Shown piece after piece: positions 33,340 through 44,635 of a DNA stretch of 60,000 bases (its first letter is position 1; every line of letters begins with the position of its first letter). The translations under genes and the position numbers were made by a program. Source of the stretch: Takakia lepidozioides (Eukaryota; Streptophyta; Takakiopsida; Takakiales; Takakiaceae); assembly GCA_030704615.1 (NCBI GenBank), contig CM060731.1, positions 27,220,001-27,280,000 on the forward strand. The letters run 5' to 3'. The notes beneath the pieces are model-generated. The model was not told where the DNA came from. It saw nothing but the letters and a program-made list of their open reading frames with translations, and did no database searches.

Positions 33340-34302
33340 CTAGGAACCCCACTTCGTTGTGTCTCCTTGCCAAACCCCCACCATAACCATCCGCTCCTCC
33401 ACCATATTGAGTTCTATCCGCTCTGCTAGCAAAAACACATTTGCTAAGGTAGATTGGTTCACTTGTAGGAGAGTTGCATCCCGCACCCTTCTCCTCAGCT
33501 CTTTGTCCAATATCCCATACCAGAATTGGACTACCTGAGCTTCCGTGACCCCTTGGGTTACATTTATTAAGCGCCTCATACGAGTGTAAGCCTCCCTCAA
33601 TCTCTCAGTAGGCCTCCGTTGGAACTCTTGCAAGCTCCGCAACTTCTCTGTCTTTATCCCTTGGTAGTTTCTCCTCAACTCCTCGAAGAACTCCACAACT
33701 GGGCTAAAGGCAGGCACGGGTGCTGGGACTGAAGCAGGAGCTTGAGTGGATTTCCCAACTCTTATACCACTTGTCCCACTACTAATGTTTGCAGTTGGAG
33801 ATGTTAGTGTAGCTGCTGGTGTCGCCGCTGCCCTTGTACCTCTAGTGATGGAGACATAGTCAGGTGACCAATACTCTCGCCACTCCTCAATTTCCACCTC
33901 ATATCCCCGCCTAAACTCATGGTAGTCATCCATGGGCGGCCCCTCAAGGTGCTGAAACAACCCCTTCCACGCCATAAAAAGCATAAACAGTTGTGGATTG
34001 CGCATCTGCTGCAAATCACACCAACTATCAAACTCCTGTATGAAATCATCAAGCTCGATGGTGCCTACAGCTCCAAAGTACCAACGTGGCCCCTTGGTAG
34101 CTCCATACATTTCCTCCATCGTGTCCCACAACAATGGCAAAGAAATAGCTTGCACCTGCGGCGTGGATCTCTCAGAGTCTGAATTAGAACCCTCCTCAGA
34201 AGACACAGAAGGTGAAGGTGGCCTAAACCGCACACCTCGTCTCGTGTACCCACTAGTATCGCTAGCGCTTGTACCGGCACTTCCCTCAGCAACTAGTGGC
34301 AC
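33340..34302 (-). CDS. Element B: intact Gag (matrix/capsid) ORF
   Basis: 320 codons, single frame, starting at an ATG. Residues 1-60 are Ser-rich and disordered. From about 60 on it is a capsid-like helical domain: LPLLWDTMEEMYG, DDFIQEFDSWCDLQQMRNPQ, then after a Pro/Ala spacer FFEELRRNYQGIKTEKLR, TERLREAYTRMRRLI, FWYGILDKELRRRVRD and LLAERIELNMVEE. The last blocks follow the Ty3/gypsy gag pattern. This frame is unbroken in B but shifted several times in A. It is the only large intact ORF of B. Confidence 0.85.
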   Translation of the reverse strand: MPLVAEGSAGTSASDTSGYTRRGVRFRPPSPSVSSEEGSNSDSERSTPQVQAISLPLLWDTMEEMYGATKGPRWYFGAVGTIELDDFIQEFDSWCDLQQMRNPQLFMLFMAWKGLFQHLEGPPMDDYHEFRRGYEVEIEEWREYWSPDYVSITRGTRAAATPAATLTSPTANISSGTSGIRVGKSTQAPASVPAPVPAFSPVVEFFEELRRNYQGIKTEKLRSLQEFQRRPTERLREAYTRMRRLINVTQGVTEAQVVQFWYGILDKELRRRVRDATLLQVNQSTLANVFLLAERIELNMVEERMVMVGVWQGDTTKWGS

Positions 34303-36804
34303 CTCCGTGATGAAAACTCACAACCCAACCGGTTATCAACCTGTCTCTAATCCCCACTTTCCACAAGGTAACCGGGTACAGAACCTGTTGCGGCTGGTGG
34401 TTCAAGTAGGAATACTAGGTTTCTAACTTAGACCTTTAACTGCACTTGCATCCACCGCAAGCACTCCTATGTCTGCTGGTCATCAACCCAGCCTCACCAT
34501 AAGAGAATCAATGATGGTCTGAGTGGTCATCACCCCAGCCTCACCACCGACAGCACGCTCTAGGATTGGCCGGTGATCAAATCCAGACCAACCTCCTATG
34601 AAAACAAACACCCACACAAAACTAACATGGCGCACAGTCAAGCATGCAGGTATGGAGGGGATCCAAACACAAGAAAATCAAAACAGTAACTCCCCCACAC
34701 CAAAAACACTCCATAGTGTCGCTCCAGCAAGACACCCCAGCCCAAACCCGGACTGACTCTTGCCCCCACCTACGGAAAGGTTTTGGCCTACAGAGGGGGT
34801 GAGAGACTACAGGGAAGAGAGACTAAAGCAATTCCTATCCCAGCATGCTCTCCTCCCACTACCCTATCTCCACACTATCTTGCTTAAGCAACAGACAAGA
34901 CTATCCTTCAAGGATCTCTCAAACAACTCTCTAAGAGCTCTCAAGATGTCTCTCAAACAATCTCATTAAGGCTTCCAAAGATTGCACCATTGGACTCCAA
35001 ACAGTCCACCAAAGCCCCAAGAGCCTGCAAAGTCTTGGCCCTCAAAGACCCCAAATAGTCCTTTAACAAGTCACCAATGACTCCTCAAGCTCGCCGACAT
35101 ATTGGCCTCCAAGGACCCCAAACAGCGCTCCAAATAGCCCTCCAAAGGCTCCAAAAACTTGCCAAATATTGGCCTTCAAAGATCCCAAATGGTCCTAGAC
35201 ATGTCACCACATATTTCAGTAGATTTTGTAAATGGTATTGGATAGACCTGCAAATGACCCATATTGAGCAGGCAGTCAAGAACCCCTAGATGTCGTGTCA
35301 CACTGTTCGGTTCCATTTGAAGAGTTTGTTCATAGCATGTGAGTGCTTCTCCCCAGTTCCCTGCCTTCTCATTGATGAGTATTTGGTTCTGAAGGCTTGC
35401 AGGTTTGCAAAGACGCGAGAGCCCTGAAAGCCCGTCAGGCTCCTCCAATCCACTGTAAATCTCCAGCAGAAAGGTCAAAGGCTCCAAAAATTTGCCAAAA
35501 CTTGGCCTTCAAGGACCGCAAATAGTCCTCCAAACAGTCATCCAAATACCTCTTCAAGAGCTCTTCAAAGTGGCTTACAAAATATCCTTAAAGTGTCTTC
35601 CAAAAGCTCCCCAAAGGATCCCAAAGATCCCCCAAACAATCTTCCAAAGGCCCTTGAAAATCCTCCAAAAAGCCCTATATTGTCTTTACATGTTCCCAGC
35701 CTATAGTGACCGTTTCCACACTTTGGTGACTGTTCCTACACTTTGATGATTGTCCCACACTTTGGTGACCGCTCCCACGCTTTGGTGACGGTTCCCACAC
35801 TTTGATGACTGTTTCCATGCACCTAGGGTTTCATGTGCATCTCATGCTAGGGTTTGTGCTTGCTATTTGTGCTTCCTTGAGCTTCATGCTTGATCTCCTC
35901 AAGCATCCATGACTTCTATGTGATACCAAAGCAAGCTCCCTTGCTCTTCTTCACCTCAAGCAGCTGCTTGGTTCCATCTCACCTAGCAATGCATTTGCCA
36001 CACAACAAGCTTTACTTCTCTTTGGAGCTCAAGAATCAAGCTTTTTACCTCATTTGACAATCAACTAAGTCTTGCACTCATTTCTTTGGCCATCCACACA
36101 CATGCTCCACTCTTGGGTTCTCCAAGCATCAATACATCTCCATCTCATGCAAAGAGGAAGATTCAAGTCCTTTCACTTGCTAGCTCAAGTGCCGTGCTCT
36201 CCTCAAACTTAAGGTTGAAACCCCAACTATATGCTTTACAAGTGCTTTTCCTTCACCTAAGTGGAAACCAGCCCTTTTCCTTCCTTCTTGCTCTCCAAGG
36301 CTTGAAAATAGAAGCCTCAATAGGCTGAAAACATGCTCCACAAAAGCATCACCTCATACACAAAGGAATGAACTTGTTCCCTTCACCTTCTAGCTCTCCT
36401 CAAGCTTGAAGTTGGAAGCCACACTTGGAAAGCATGCTCCACACATGCGCCACTTGCTTGGTCAACCACTTGCTTCACCAAGAGCAATCCAAGAACTCAT
36501 AACACTAGCAAAAGCACTCCCTTCTAGCGCCAAGGTTAGCTTGCTTATTTGTCAACCAAATGAAAACCCCACTTGGCTTCATTTCACCATGGATAGAACA
36601 ACCACTTCTTAGCTTCTCTTTTGTTGTACTCATTCTATGGTGTTTCCAACCCAAGCATGTGCCGCTCTTTAGCTTCTCTTTCACACCATGAACAACTAGA
36701 GCTTGCTCTTGAAACCCTAGTGCATATCTTCTCCACACACAAGACGCTTCTCTTGTGATGCAAGAGCTCTTCTCCAAGCTCTCAAACCCTTAGTGCACAT
36801 ACAA
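34303..36804 (-). mobile_element. Element B: 5' leader, cut by element E
   Basis: Non-coding leader homologous to 52336-55110 of copy A (blocks at 34620-34860, 36150-36340 and 36714-36800). In place of the TCACAGCC array of A it carries a CTCCAAA-type repeat (about 34970-35670) and a short CACTTTGGTGAC repeat (35700-35815). The match ends at 36804, where the LTR of E begins. The 5' terminal repeat of B is not visible. Confidence 0.8.
34970..35815. repeat. Tandem repeats in the leader of element B
   Basis: Degenerate 14-20 bp units containing CTCCAAA, CCCAAA and AAGGC. They are followed by four to five units of CACTTTGGTGACNGTTCC. Positionally equivalent to the TCACAGCC array in copy A but of different sequence. 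Confidence 0.7.
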
Positions 36805-37535
36805 TGTTGCGGCCCTTTGCCTTGAGGGCAGGGGGTCGGGACGTAGAGGGGCTGCCCCTGTGGTGGGAGCGGTGGCAGCAATAGGTCGGGGGGGGGGGGC
36901 TGAAGCAACCTTGAGTGCCCAAGGCACTCAAGGAGGCAGAGGCACTCACTAGGTGGAGCCCCGCACACCGGGTTGCGGTGGGGGTGGCTCCACAAGGGGT
37001 GGTGGTAGCTTAGTGGGACCTAGTGGGGGTGACATAGGACTCACCATGGGGGCGGAGACCTTGTGGTGGGAGTCGTGGGGAGTCTTGGGACTCATCACGG
37101 TCCAAGGGGACCGTGGTGGGTGGGCCAAGATTCACCACGACTCATCACCGGGAATTGAGGGTTTTCATGGTGGTTCGCCATAAAATGGTGGTGTTGTTTG
37201 TGAAACCCCCGCGGACAGTCACAGAAGTATATATAGGGAGTAGTAACCCCGAGAACAGTGCAAGCCCGTTGGTGACCAAAAACTAGTGAGTAAGCGTGCG
37301 AGCCGGAAAGCGACCAAGGTGTGGGGAGCTATTCCGGACTCCCATCGACCAAAGGGAATTTCCATTAGGCCCAAATTGGGAGAGGGTCTTGTGGAGGAGT
37401 AAAGGGGGACCGTTATGTCCCGGTGAGCAGCCGAAGCTCCAAGTTGGCCCGGCGGCCAGTTAGGGAGTTAGGCGCGCGCACCAAAGCGAGTAACTATGAC
37501 TTAAAGGGGAGTTTACCGAAGTGAGGTGCGTGACA
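36805..37535 (+). mobile_element. Element E: 5' LTR
   Basis: 731 bp, TGTTGCGG..GTGACA, placed between the leader of B and a perfect initiator-Met primer site. Contains a nine- to ten-base G run at about 36890. The 3' LTR is not in the window. Confidence 0.9.
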
Positions 37536-37537
37536 CT

Positions 37538-37549
37538 TGGTATCAGAGC
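37538..37549 (+). promoter_or_regulatory. Primer binding site (initiator tRNA-Met) of element E
   Basis: TGGTATCAGAGC, two bases after the LTR. This is the classic plant LTR-element site complementary to the 3' end of initiator tRNA-Met. Confidence 0.95.
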
Positions 37550-37590
37550 TTAGAGTTCAGTACGCGATCATCCTTGGGACCGGCCTCATC

Positions 37591-38869
37591 ATGGGGTCGG
37601 GCAAGCCAAAGCAAAAGCGGAACGGCCCGAAAGATGATGATCCTGGTGAGCCCAATGGGGGCGACGTGTCACCGAAGCAGCCATTTGAGGAAGCGATACA
37701 TGCTTTTGAAAATGAGGCCACTCAAGAACGGGAGGAATCTGAGGAGTCGAAGCCCGAGGAATCCCTGAGAGCTCCGACAGACCAATAGATGTCTCCCATG
37801 CCAGCAGCCTTTTGGGAAGGGTTGTTGGCGCAGTTTGGCGGGACGTTGAAGACGTGTTGAAGGCGGCTAATGTCACTTCCACTAGGGCAAAGTTTAAGGT
37901 GAAGCCTAAGGAACCCGACACCCTTGAGGGGGTCCGAAATCGGAAGGCACTCAACACCTGGCTCTTGGAGCTAGAGCAGTACTTCCGGGCGGCCAAGTTG
38001 AGTGACGAGGATCGGGTGGAAGTGGCTCCCACCTATTTGATGGGCTATGCTCAACAATGGCGGCAGAAACGCCTTCACGATCGAGGTCCAAACCCGGAAA
38101 CCTTGAACTGGAGTGGGTTCAAGGAACTAATGAAGAGACAGTTTGTGCCCCTCAACGCGTCCTGGCTCGCCCGAGACAAGATGAGGAATTTGAAGCAAAC
38201 GGATGACATTCGGGGATATGTTCAGGCCTTCAATGTGCTGTTGCTCGAAATCGCGGACATGGCAGCACCAGAAATGGTCTTCAACTTTGTGGCAGGACTG
38301 GCCCGATGGGCCAGACAGAAGTTGGAGGAGAAGCCACCTAAGACTTTGAACGAGGCAATTGAAAAGGCTGAATGTTTCTCGGATGTCCCTAGGGGCGAAA
38401 GACAAGGCCGTACGGAGCTGAACCACAAGAAGACCCGGCGGGAGGGTGACTCTTTCGACCGGAAAAGAAGTAGGATAGGCCATGCGGCGACAATGGCACG
38501 GGGAAATCAAAGGGAGGTCCTTCACACGCCAAGACGACACCCGGTGCTCCGAAAGGAAAATCAGGTGCTACGCCTTATGGCGGACAAAAAACGACCTTCG
38601 ATGGAGTGTGCTTCAATTGTGGGGAGCCCGGGCACACGGCCAAGAAGTGTACGAACCCCCAACAATTGAACATGACTCGGGCAACCACGGAGTTATCCGA
38701 AGCTTCCATCAGCCGCTTGGTGGAGGTGGTGGTCGCCAAGACTTGCAAGGTAGGCAACTACTCTTATGGGTTATATCAGGAAACTGGCGCCTTGCGTAAA
38801 GGGAGTCAGTTAATGTTTGTGAGTGGGATAATCTCCGGAACTATTGTGTCGTTGTTGGTGGACACATGA
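37591..38869 (+). pseudogene. Element E: gag and zinc knuckle
   Basis: ATG at 37591 opens a 65-codon acidic start (MGSGKPKQKRN) that ends at TAG 37786-37788. Gag continues in another frame at 37812-38669 (ALNTWLLELEQYFRAAK, MGYAQQWRQKRL, FKELMKRQFVP, the retrotransposon gag family). The knuckle CFNCGEPGHTAKKC is in a further frame (38606-38869). The protease active site reads DT, stop, AS at about 38865-38880, i.e. the catalytic Gly codon is a TGA. Confidence 0.85.
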
Positions 38870-38884
38870 GCGTCGCACTCCTTC

Positions 38885-39492
38885 ATGACACCGGCAACGG
38901 CACGGAAGCTGAGACTCCCGACAAGTGATGTGGGGGCCTCCATTGAGGTGCGTTCTGCTAAAGGAGAACCACAATTGGCGACGAGGTCGGCGTTCGATGT
39001 TCCTCTTCAGCTCGGGAGTTGGGAGGGACGTGAGAACTTCACCATTTGCGAGATCGATGGAGTGGATCTCATTTTGGGGATGACATTTTTGAGCAGATCC
39101 GGAGCGGTCATAGATGGCCGCAAGAGAGTAGTCACGCTACCGTGTGGGAATGGTGACGAAGTTTTACGAGTTTCAGAAGCGCCCAACCCAGTGGGATGAC
39201 GAATAAACGTGCTATCAGCAAAGGAGTGGGCGGTGGAGGAGCCACACGAGCCCCAGTTTTTGCTTTACGTTAGACAAGTGAAGGGAGAAGGCGATGGGGA
39301 GCCAAGCCTAGATTGGATCAAGGGGATTTTGGAGAAATACCAAGATGTGATGCCGGAGGATTTACCGAGCGGCTTGCCACCGCGAAGGGGAGTTGACCAC
39401 AAGATTGAGGTGATACCGGGATCGGAGCCACCTGCCAAGGCGCCCTACCAGTTGAGCCACAGGGAGTTGGTCGAGTTGAAGACTCAGCGGGG
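38885..39492 (+). pseudogene. Element E: protease end and RT start, truncated
   Basis: Encodes the rest of a gypsy aspartic protease (DLILGMTFLSRSGAVID). After a frameshift at about 39200 comes the segment leading into RT (LPPRRGVDHKIEVIPGSEPP, PYQLSHRELVELKTQ). Homology ends abruptly at about 39492 in the middle of the RT N-terminus. The rest of E, and with it the rest of B, is missing. Confidence 0.85.
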
Positions 39493-39945
39493 GCTGCTAT
39501 TTCATGAGCCATGAGCGGCATGAGCCATGAGCAGAGTCGTAAGTGTCGAAAAAAACATGAGCAGGACTATTTTCTGGAAATGAGTGTCTGCGGGAATAGG
39601 GTTTAGGGTGTCACGGTCATAGGGGGAGAAGGACCTCCCGATGAAGGAGGTTCGGCAATGTTTTTTAGAATTACATATTGAAAGACAATGTTTCGCGAAT
39701 GGTAGGATGGTACTGCTCTGTACAGTGGGGGCCCATTTCAGCCTACCAGCCACTTGCAAAATCCACCCACACTCCCAATCCCAAACGAAATGAAGAATGA
39801 TGCATTCTGGGAACGATGGATACAGAATAGAGCAAAACAGACGGCACTATGGGGTTTTTATCGATCCACATGAATTGCATTTGAAGCACGTCTACTGTGC
39901 TGATTGTGCAAACAAATCTTTAGCCCTGTGCCTTCTGATTACAAG
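39493..39945. other. Boundary stretch without genes
   Basis: Starts with CATGAGC repeats (TTTCATGAGCCATGAGC at 39502), partly shared with 8597-8625 (TGCTATTTCATGAGC). No open frame of note. It contains the junction between E and the following unit. Confidence 0.5.
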
Positions 39946-40509
39946 TCACGTTGTCAATGGGACTTCGATTGCTCTGAAAACTAGCTCATGAGTCATCGGG
40001 CTCCTCCAGATAAACTGGATTGCAGCCGTTGTACCGCCCCTGTTGATGTTCACCACAATGTCGTGCCCTTCAATCATACCACCATCGAATATGGAAAGCT
40101 TCACGTTTTCGTCGTCCACACCAATGCAAATGTCCCCATACAATGGAGAAGAGGAGCGCACTCCTTCAGGAGTATACATCTCTCCGATGGAGTCCACCCA
40201 CGTCCACAGGCAGCAGTTCCACCGCAACAGCATAATAGTGCACATTCTTCTGCATGGGTGCTCGTCGTAGCTGGGAAAATCAGAATCAAGGATGCACAGG
40301 AGCCACAGACTCCTCAGACCAAGATCGTCACCCCGCTCAAAGGCGTAGTGGCCTGGGATATACTCAAAAGCGGACAATGGTTCCACATTCGAACCAGTAT
40401 CTTCTGTGTAAACTGTGTACCAGATAACGATGTCTCCCGATGTGGCTGAATACATTGCATAATCGAAGCCTCCATAAGGGCAGTTGTCCCGGTTCCGGAA
40501 GCACGACAT
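39946..40509 (-). CDS. Orphan protein, paralogue 1 of a divergent pair
   Basis: About 187 codons from ATG at 40509 (MSCFRNRDNCPYGG); the frame is open upstream to 40659. Conserved with the partner gene on the + strand: start MSC-RN-NCPY-G-DYAM, then SGDI-WYTVYTE, a central H/YFERG, RWNCCxWT, YGDI and IEGHDIVV, ending RAIEVPLTT. Cys and Trp are unusually frequent. It has no signal peptide or membrane segment that I can see. No family recognised. ATG choice follows the ATG shared with the paralogue. The pair is 556 bp apart, start to start. Confidence 0.65.
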   Translation of the reverse strand: MSCFRNRDNCPYGGFDYAMYSATSGDIVIWYTVYTEDTGSNVEPLSAFEYIPGHYAFERGDDLGLRSLWLLCILDSDFPSYDEHPCRRMCTIMLLRWNCCLWTWVDSIGEMYTPEGVRSSSPLYGDICIGVDDENVKLSIFDGGMIEGHDIVVNINRGGTTAAIQFIWRSPMTHELVFRAIEVPLTT

Positions 40510-41065
40510 CCTTGCAAAGGAGGACTTGAGGACGTCCTTGATGCCGATGACAATGACCTTGCGGACAACAACGAAGCCCTTAGATTTTCGAAATGATGAG
40601 AAGCGGAAGAGTTGTGCGGGCTCCAATAATGGAGCATCTGGGTCCCACGTACCCACCAATCATCGTGTAACGTGTTCATCACGCCAATGGTGGACGAACC
40701 GATACCTCTTTCTCATCCACGGGGTATAGTTTGAAATCTGCCACCGAAGTCCATCCCCCGGATGGAAATTCGGCGCCGCATTTACATCGAAGGGGGGATG
40801 GACTTCGTCGTCTCGAGTGGCTATAGGCCCATCTGGCACTTACTGCCCATAGTTTGCATGGCAGGAAAGGAAATTGAAACGGCTACATTCATGGAGCAGC
40901 CAATCTTCATCCGTGCAGGTTCCTGTAGGGGGGAAATTTAAATGTGCCCTGGAGTGTTTGTGAGGAATTGTAGCGTTTGCTTGAACTTCTTCCAGCCACC
41001 GTGCTGCTGCCTCCTCCATCCGGGAGCTGCTGTCATTGAGCGTACTCCGCTACTCTTTTTCAAGG
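40510..41065. promoter_or_regulatory. Shared upstream region of the divergent pair, with one palindrome
   Basis: Contains GGAAATTCGGCGCCGCATTT at about 40766, a variant of the palindrome that forms the array at 41.9-44.1 kb. Both genes read away from it. No clear TATA box was seen. The homology between the two genes starts just before each ATG. Confidence 0.4.
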
Positions 41066-41644
41066 ATGTCGTGCCGTCGAAATCCTGCTAACTGCCCTTA
41101 TCATGGCCACGATTATGCTATGTTCAAACCAGAATCAGGAGACATCATTGTCTGGCTCTCTGTTTTCACAGACGCTTCTGGAATCAAGCGGGAGTCTTTG
41201 CGCGCAATGGAGTATTTGGAGGGCTATTACCGCTTTGAGCGAGGTGAGGGCGAGGGTCAATGCAGTCCGTGGGTCCTGAAAATTGTTGACCTCGATATAC
41301 CGAGGTGGAATGGGATGCCGGACAGATCACGCACGGCCTCACTTTGGCGCTGGAACTGCTGCCAGTGGACCAGGGAGGACGGCATCGGGGAAAACTATAT
41401 TCGTGGAGTTCACTCCGCTCTTCCAGTGTATGGAGACATTCGGCTGAGTTGCGAAGACGAATCGCACGGGCACATGAGGCCCACAGTGACCTTGTCAATG
41501 TATGATGGTGATATGATTGATGGGCATGACATTGTCGTCAGCTCCACCAAGGGCACCAGATCGACCGCATTGCAGTTTACCTCGAGGTGCCGCATCAGTA
41601 ATGAGCTTGTTTTGAGGGCTATCGAAATTCCGTCCACTTGGTGA
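41066..41644 (+). CDS. Orphan protein, paralogue 2 of a divergent pair
   Basis: 192 codons from ATG at 41066 (MSCRRNPANCPYHG); an in-frame TTG at 41036 could extend it by ten. Same layout as the - strand partner: SGDIIVWLSVFTD, YYRFERGEGEG, RWNCCQWTREDGIGE, YGDIRLSCED, IDGHDIVVSS and RAIEIPSTW. AATAAA lies at 41714-41719, 70 bp after the stop, so it can be a transcribed gene. The two proteins are diverged but colinear. Function unknown. Confidence 0.7.
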   Translation: MSCRRNPANCPYHGHDYAMFKPESGDIIVWLSVFTDASGIKRESLRAMEYLEGYYRFERGEGEGQCSPWVLKIVDLDIPRWNGMPDRSRTASLWRWNCCQWTREDGIGENYIRGVHSALPVYGDIRLSCEDESHGHMRPTVTLSMYDGDMIDGHDIVVSSTKGTRSTALQFTSRCRISNELVLRAIEIPSTW

Positions 41645-41713
41645 CGCCCATGTAAAAGGAGGAAGGGCTTAGATTTGTGTGGAGTTGCTAAATGTGAGAC
41701 ACCGTGTTCGATC

Positions 41714-41719
41714 AATAAA
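41714..41719 (+). terminator. Polyadenylation signal, paralogue 2
   Basis: AATAAA, 70 bp downstream of the stop codon. Confidence 0.5.
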
Positions 41720-41920
41720 ACAACCCATCGTACCTCACTTCTGTGTGCTTGTGTTTCATTGTGTTCAAGAACTACCGTAATTGACCCACTGTTTACAATT
41801 TGTGGTCTCATTACTACAATGTGTCTGTCCATATGAATATACCAAAGTCAGAGATATCAGAGTCCTGAGGTGAAGGAAATCCATGTATGAGTAAAAGGAA
41901 ACATGTACATGCCGAAGCTC

Positions 41921-44117
41921 GGAAATTCGGCACCGCATTTCATTTTTCTCCATGCAGCGATTTCTGGCAGCTCCCTTTCCTCCGTTGTGGTCGTAACGGA
42001 AATGCTGTACAACATTTCATTTCTTGACATGGCATTACCATACTTCAAATTGGAAATGCGGCACCGCATTTCCATATTGGACCTGGAATTGTCCAAGCAT
42101 GTCCAATCGCTAATGCTTGTCCATGTCCATACTGGAAATGCGGCACCGCATTTCCATGTCCATCATCGAAATTTCGTACTGGACAATGGAATGCGGTGCC
42201 GCATTTCCGTCGAAGGGTCTGGAAATGGACAAACAACGATGTCCGTTCTGAAAATGCGGCACCGCATTTCCATGTCCGTTATCAAAATTTCGTATTGGAC
42301 AAAGGAATGCAGTGCCGCATTTCCGTCTAGCTAGACGGAATACTCACACGGGTCTGGAATTGGACAAACAACGATGTGGGCCTTGGAAATGCGGCGACAC
42401 ATTTCCATGTTTGGCAATCGAAAGTTCTTATTGGACAATGGAATGCGGTGCCGCATTTCCGTCCAAGGGTCTGGAATTGGACAAACAACGATGTCCGTTC
42501 TGGAAATGCGGCACCGCATTTCCATGTCCGTCATCAAAATTTCGTATTGGACAATGGAATGCGGTGCCGCATTTCCGTCCAACAAGACGGAATGCCCACA
42601 CGGGTCTGGAATTGGACAAACAACGATGTATGTTTTGGAAATGCGGCACCGCATTTCCATGTTTGGCAATCGAAAGTTCTTATTGGACAATGTAATGCGG
42701 TGCCGCATTTCCGTCAAAGGGTTTGAAATTGGACACTTGGGTTCGAAGGGCTTGGACGAAAGTGTCTCCTCGTGGACTATGCGTCATTACGAAATTCGAA
42801 TCGTCAAGGGTACGCCTGCCGTCCGAAAAAAAAACATCATTATTCAACGGTCAGGCCGCGCCGCCTCCTGCCACTTCAGTAAGATAGAGTGCAGACATGT
42901 GCCGCAATTCCGTTGGTCCACGTCTTCACATATCATGGCATTTCCGTCCCAGCGTCTGATGAGTTAGAGTGAAAATGCAAATGCGGCGCCGGATTTCTGT
43001 TAAGTACCATCCCGAAGCTACACATACAGTACTTGTTGGACGAAAATGCGGCACCGCATTTCCGTTCCACCTTCACATACCTTAGTTGTTGAACGGAAAT
43101 GCGGTGCCGCATTTCCGATTTGGAGAGTATGAAGGTCTCACACGGACGGAAATGCGGCACCGCATTTCCGTCCCACAGCTCCATGCCTAAGATACAACAG
43201 GGAAATGCGGCGCCGCATTTCCGTCCCACAGCTCCATGCCTCAGATACAAAACGGAAATGCGGCGCCGCATTTCCGTTCTGGAATGTCGGAAGGTGCGAC
43301 TCGGACGGAAATGCGGTGCCGCATTTCAGTTCCGATGGTTCACATTTCAGTCAGAACGGAAATGCGTACCGCATTTCCGTTCTGGAGAGTGAATGTCTCA
43401 CCCGGACGGAAATGCGGTGCCGCATTTCTGTCCCACAGCTCCATGCCTCATATACAAAACGGAAATGCGACGCCGCACTTCCGTTCTGGAATGTCGGAAG
43501 GTGCGACTCGAACGGAAATGCGGTGCCGCATTTCAGTTCCGGTGGTTACGATTTTTAGAACGGAAATGCGGTACCGCATTTCCGTTCTGGAAAGTATGAA
43601 GGTCTCCCCCGGACGGAATGCGGTGCCGCATTTCCGTCCCACAGCATGCCACAGATACAAAACGGAAATGTGGCGCCGCATTTCCGTTCTGGAATGTCGG
43701 AAGGTGCGACTCGGACGGAAATGCGGTGCCGCATTTCCGTCCCACAGCTCCATGCCACAGATACAAAACGGAAATGCGGCGTCGCATTTCCGTTCTGGAA
43801 TGTCGGAAGGTGCGACTTGGATAGAAATGCGGTGCCACATTTCAGTTCCGGTGGTTCATGATTTTCAATCAGAATGGAAATGCGGTACCGCATTTCCGTT
43901 CCACCTTCACATACCTTAGTTGTTGAACGGAAATGTCGTGCCGCACTTCCGTTTTGGAGAGTATGAAGGTCTCACCCGGACGTAAATACGGTGCCGCATT
44001 TTCGTCCCACAGCTCCATGCCTGAGATACAAAACGGAAATGCGGCGCCGCATTTCCGTTGTGGAATGTCGGAAGGTGAGACTCGGACGGAAATGTTGTGC
44101 CGCATTTTAGTTCTAGT
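41921..44117. repeat. Palindrome array, left part
   Basis: About 34 near-perfect palindromes built on ACGGAAATGCGGC followed by its own reverse complement (26 bp when perfect; the centre is GC, CA or TG). Between 43040 and 44117 they recur about every 52 bp, separated by 25-28 bp spacers that themselves repeat (CCCACAGCTCCATGCC, GGAATGTCGGAAGGTG). Earlier units are spaced 55-80 bp. Frames such as MRCRISVP and GNAAPHFR are repeat translations. Each unit can form a hairpin or bind a dimeric protein. Same array as 55965-56580; element A separates them. Confidence 0.95.
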
Positions 44118-44307
44118 TGTCGTGCGCATACATATCGCTACACAACTACATCGCTGTCCAAAACCACACAACACATGTGCACACCACACACTAGTATACC
44201 ACTAGTCTACCACTAGTCCAGCCACTAGTCCAACCACTAGGCTACAACTAGTCAGTCACTAGGCTGCCACTACGCTGCCCACTATGGCAGTCACTAGTCC
44301 ACACAAT
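44118..44307 (-). repeat. Element A: outer X repeat
   Basis: 190 bp, identical to 44636-44824 except for one base indel. Holds CACTAGTCCA-type tandem words. Confidence 0.95.
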
Positions 44308-44308
44308 A

Positions 44309-44633
44309 GATAAAGAAGAAGAATACAAGCACAAGCTCATGCGAGCTCACAAAGCTGAAGCATAAACTCATGCATATAAATCCTCATCACTCAAATACAA
44401 GTCAAGCCAAGTGCACCCCACGCCATGGGGAATCCACACTACGGCGCCATAGCTAGGCGCGGTGAGGCTCAACTCGAGAAAGATGAGCCTCCCGCGCTTG
44501 CCGTGAAGATACCACTCCAGGGCCTAAATCTGCCTTGACCCCTGGATTGACACTTGGGCCAATCCCAAATGTCAATATGTAAAAGCTAGCTATTTCCTAG
44601 CTAGTTTCACACTAGTGGTAAAATAACTTGACA
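44309..44633 (-). repeat. Element A: Y repeat, left copy
   Basis: 325 bp, near-identical to 55633-55958 (a handful of substitutions and one indel). It starts on the + strand with GATAAAGAAG and ends ATAACTTGACA. Confidence 0.95.
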
Positions 44634-44635
44634 GC

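Noticed and set aside
42312-43919. Long open frames over the palindrome array (MRCRISVP, GNAAPHFRP)
   Set aside because: They are translations of the repeat on both strands and in several frames; absence of stops is a result of the unit sequence.
41921-44117. CRISPR array
   Set aside because: Regular palindromic repeats with spacers resemble one, but the spacers themselves repeat, repeats vary, and the context is a eukaryotic genome with introns and retrotransposons.
44118-44633. Ordinary 516-bp LTR (Y-X) at both ends of element A
   Set aside because: The right end has only Y, and an extra X plus GC lies inside the left end with both breaks at the same X/Y boundary; simple LTR deletion would need two coincident breakpoints.
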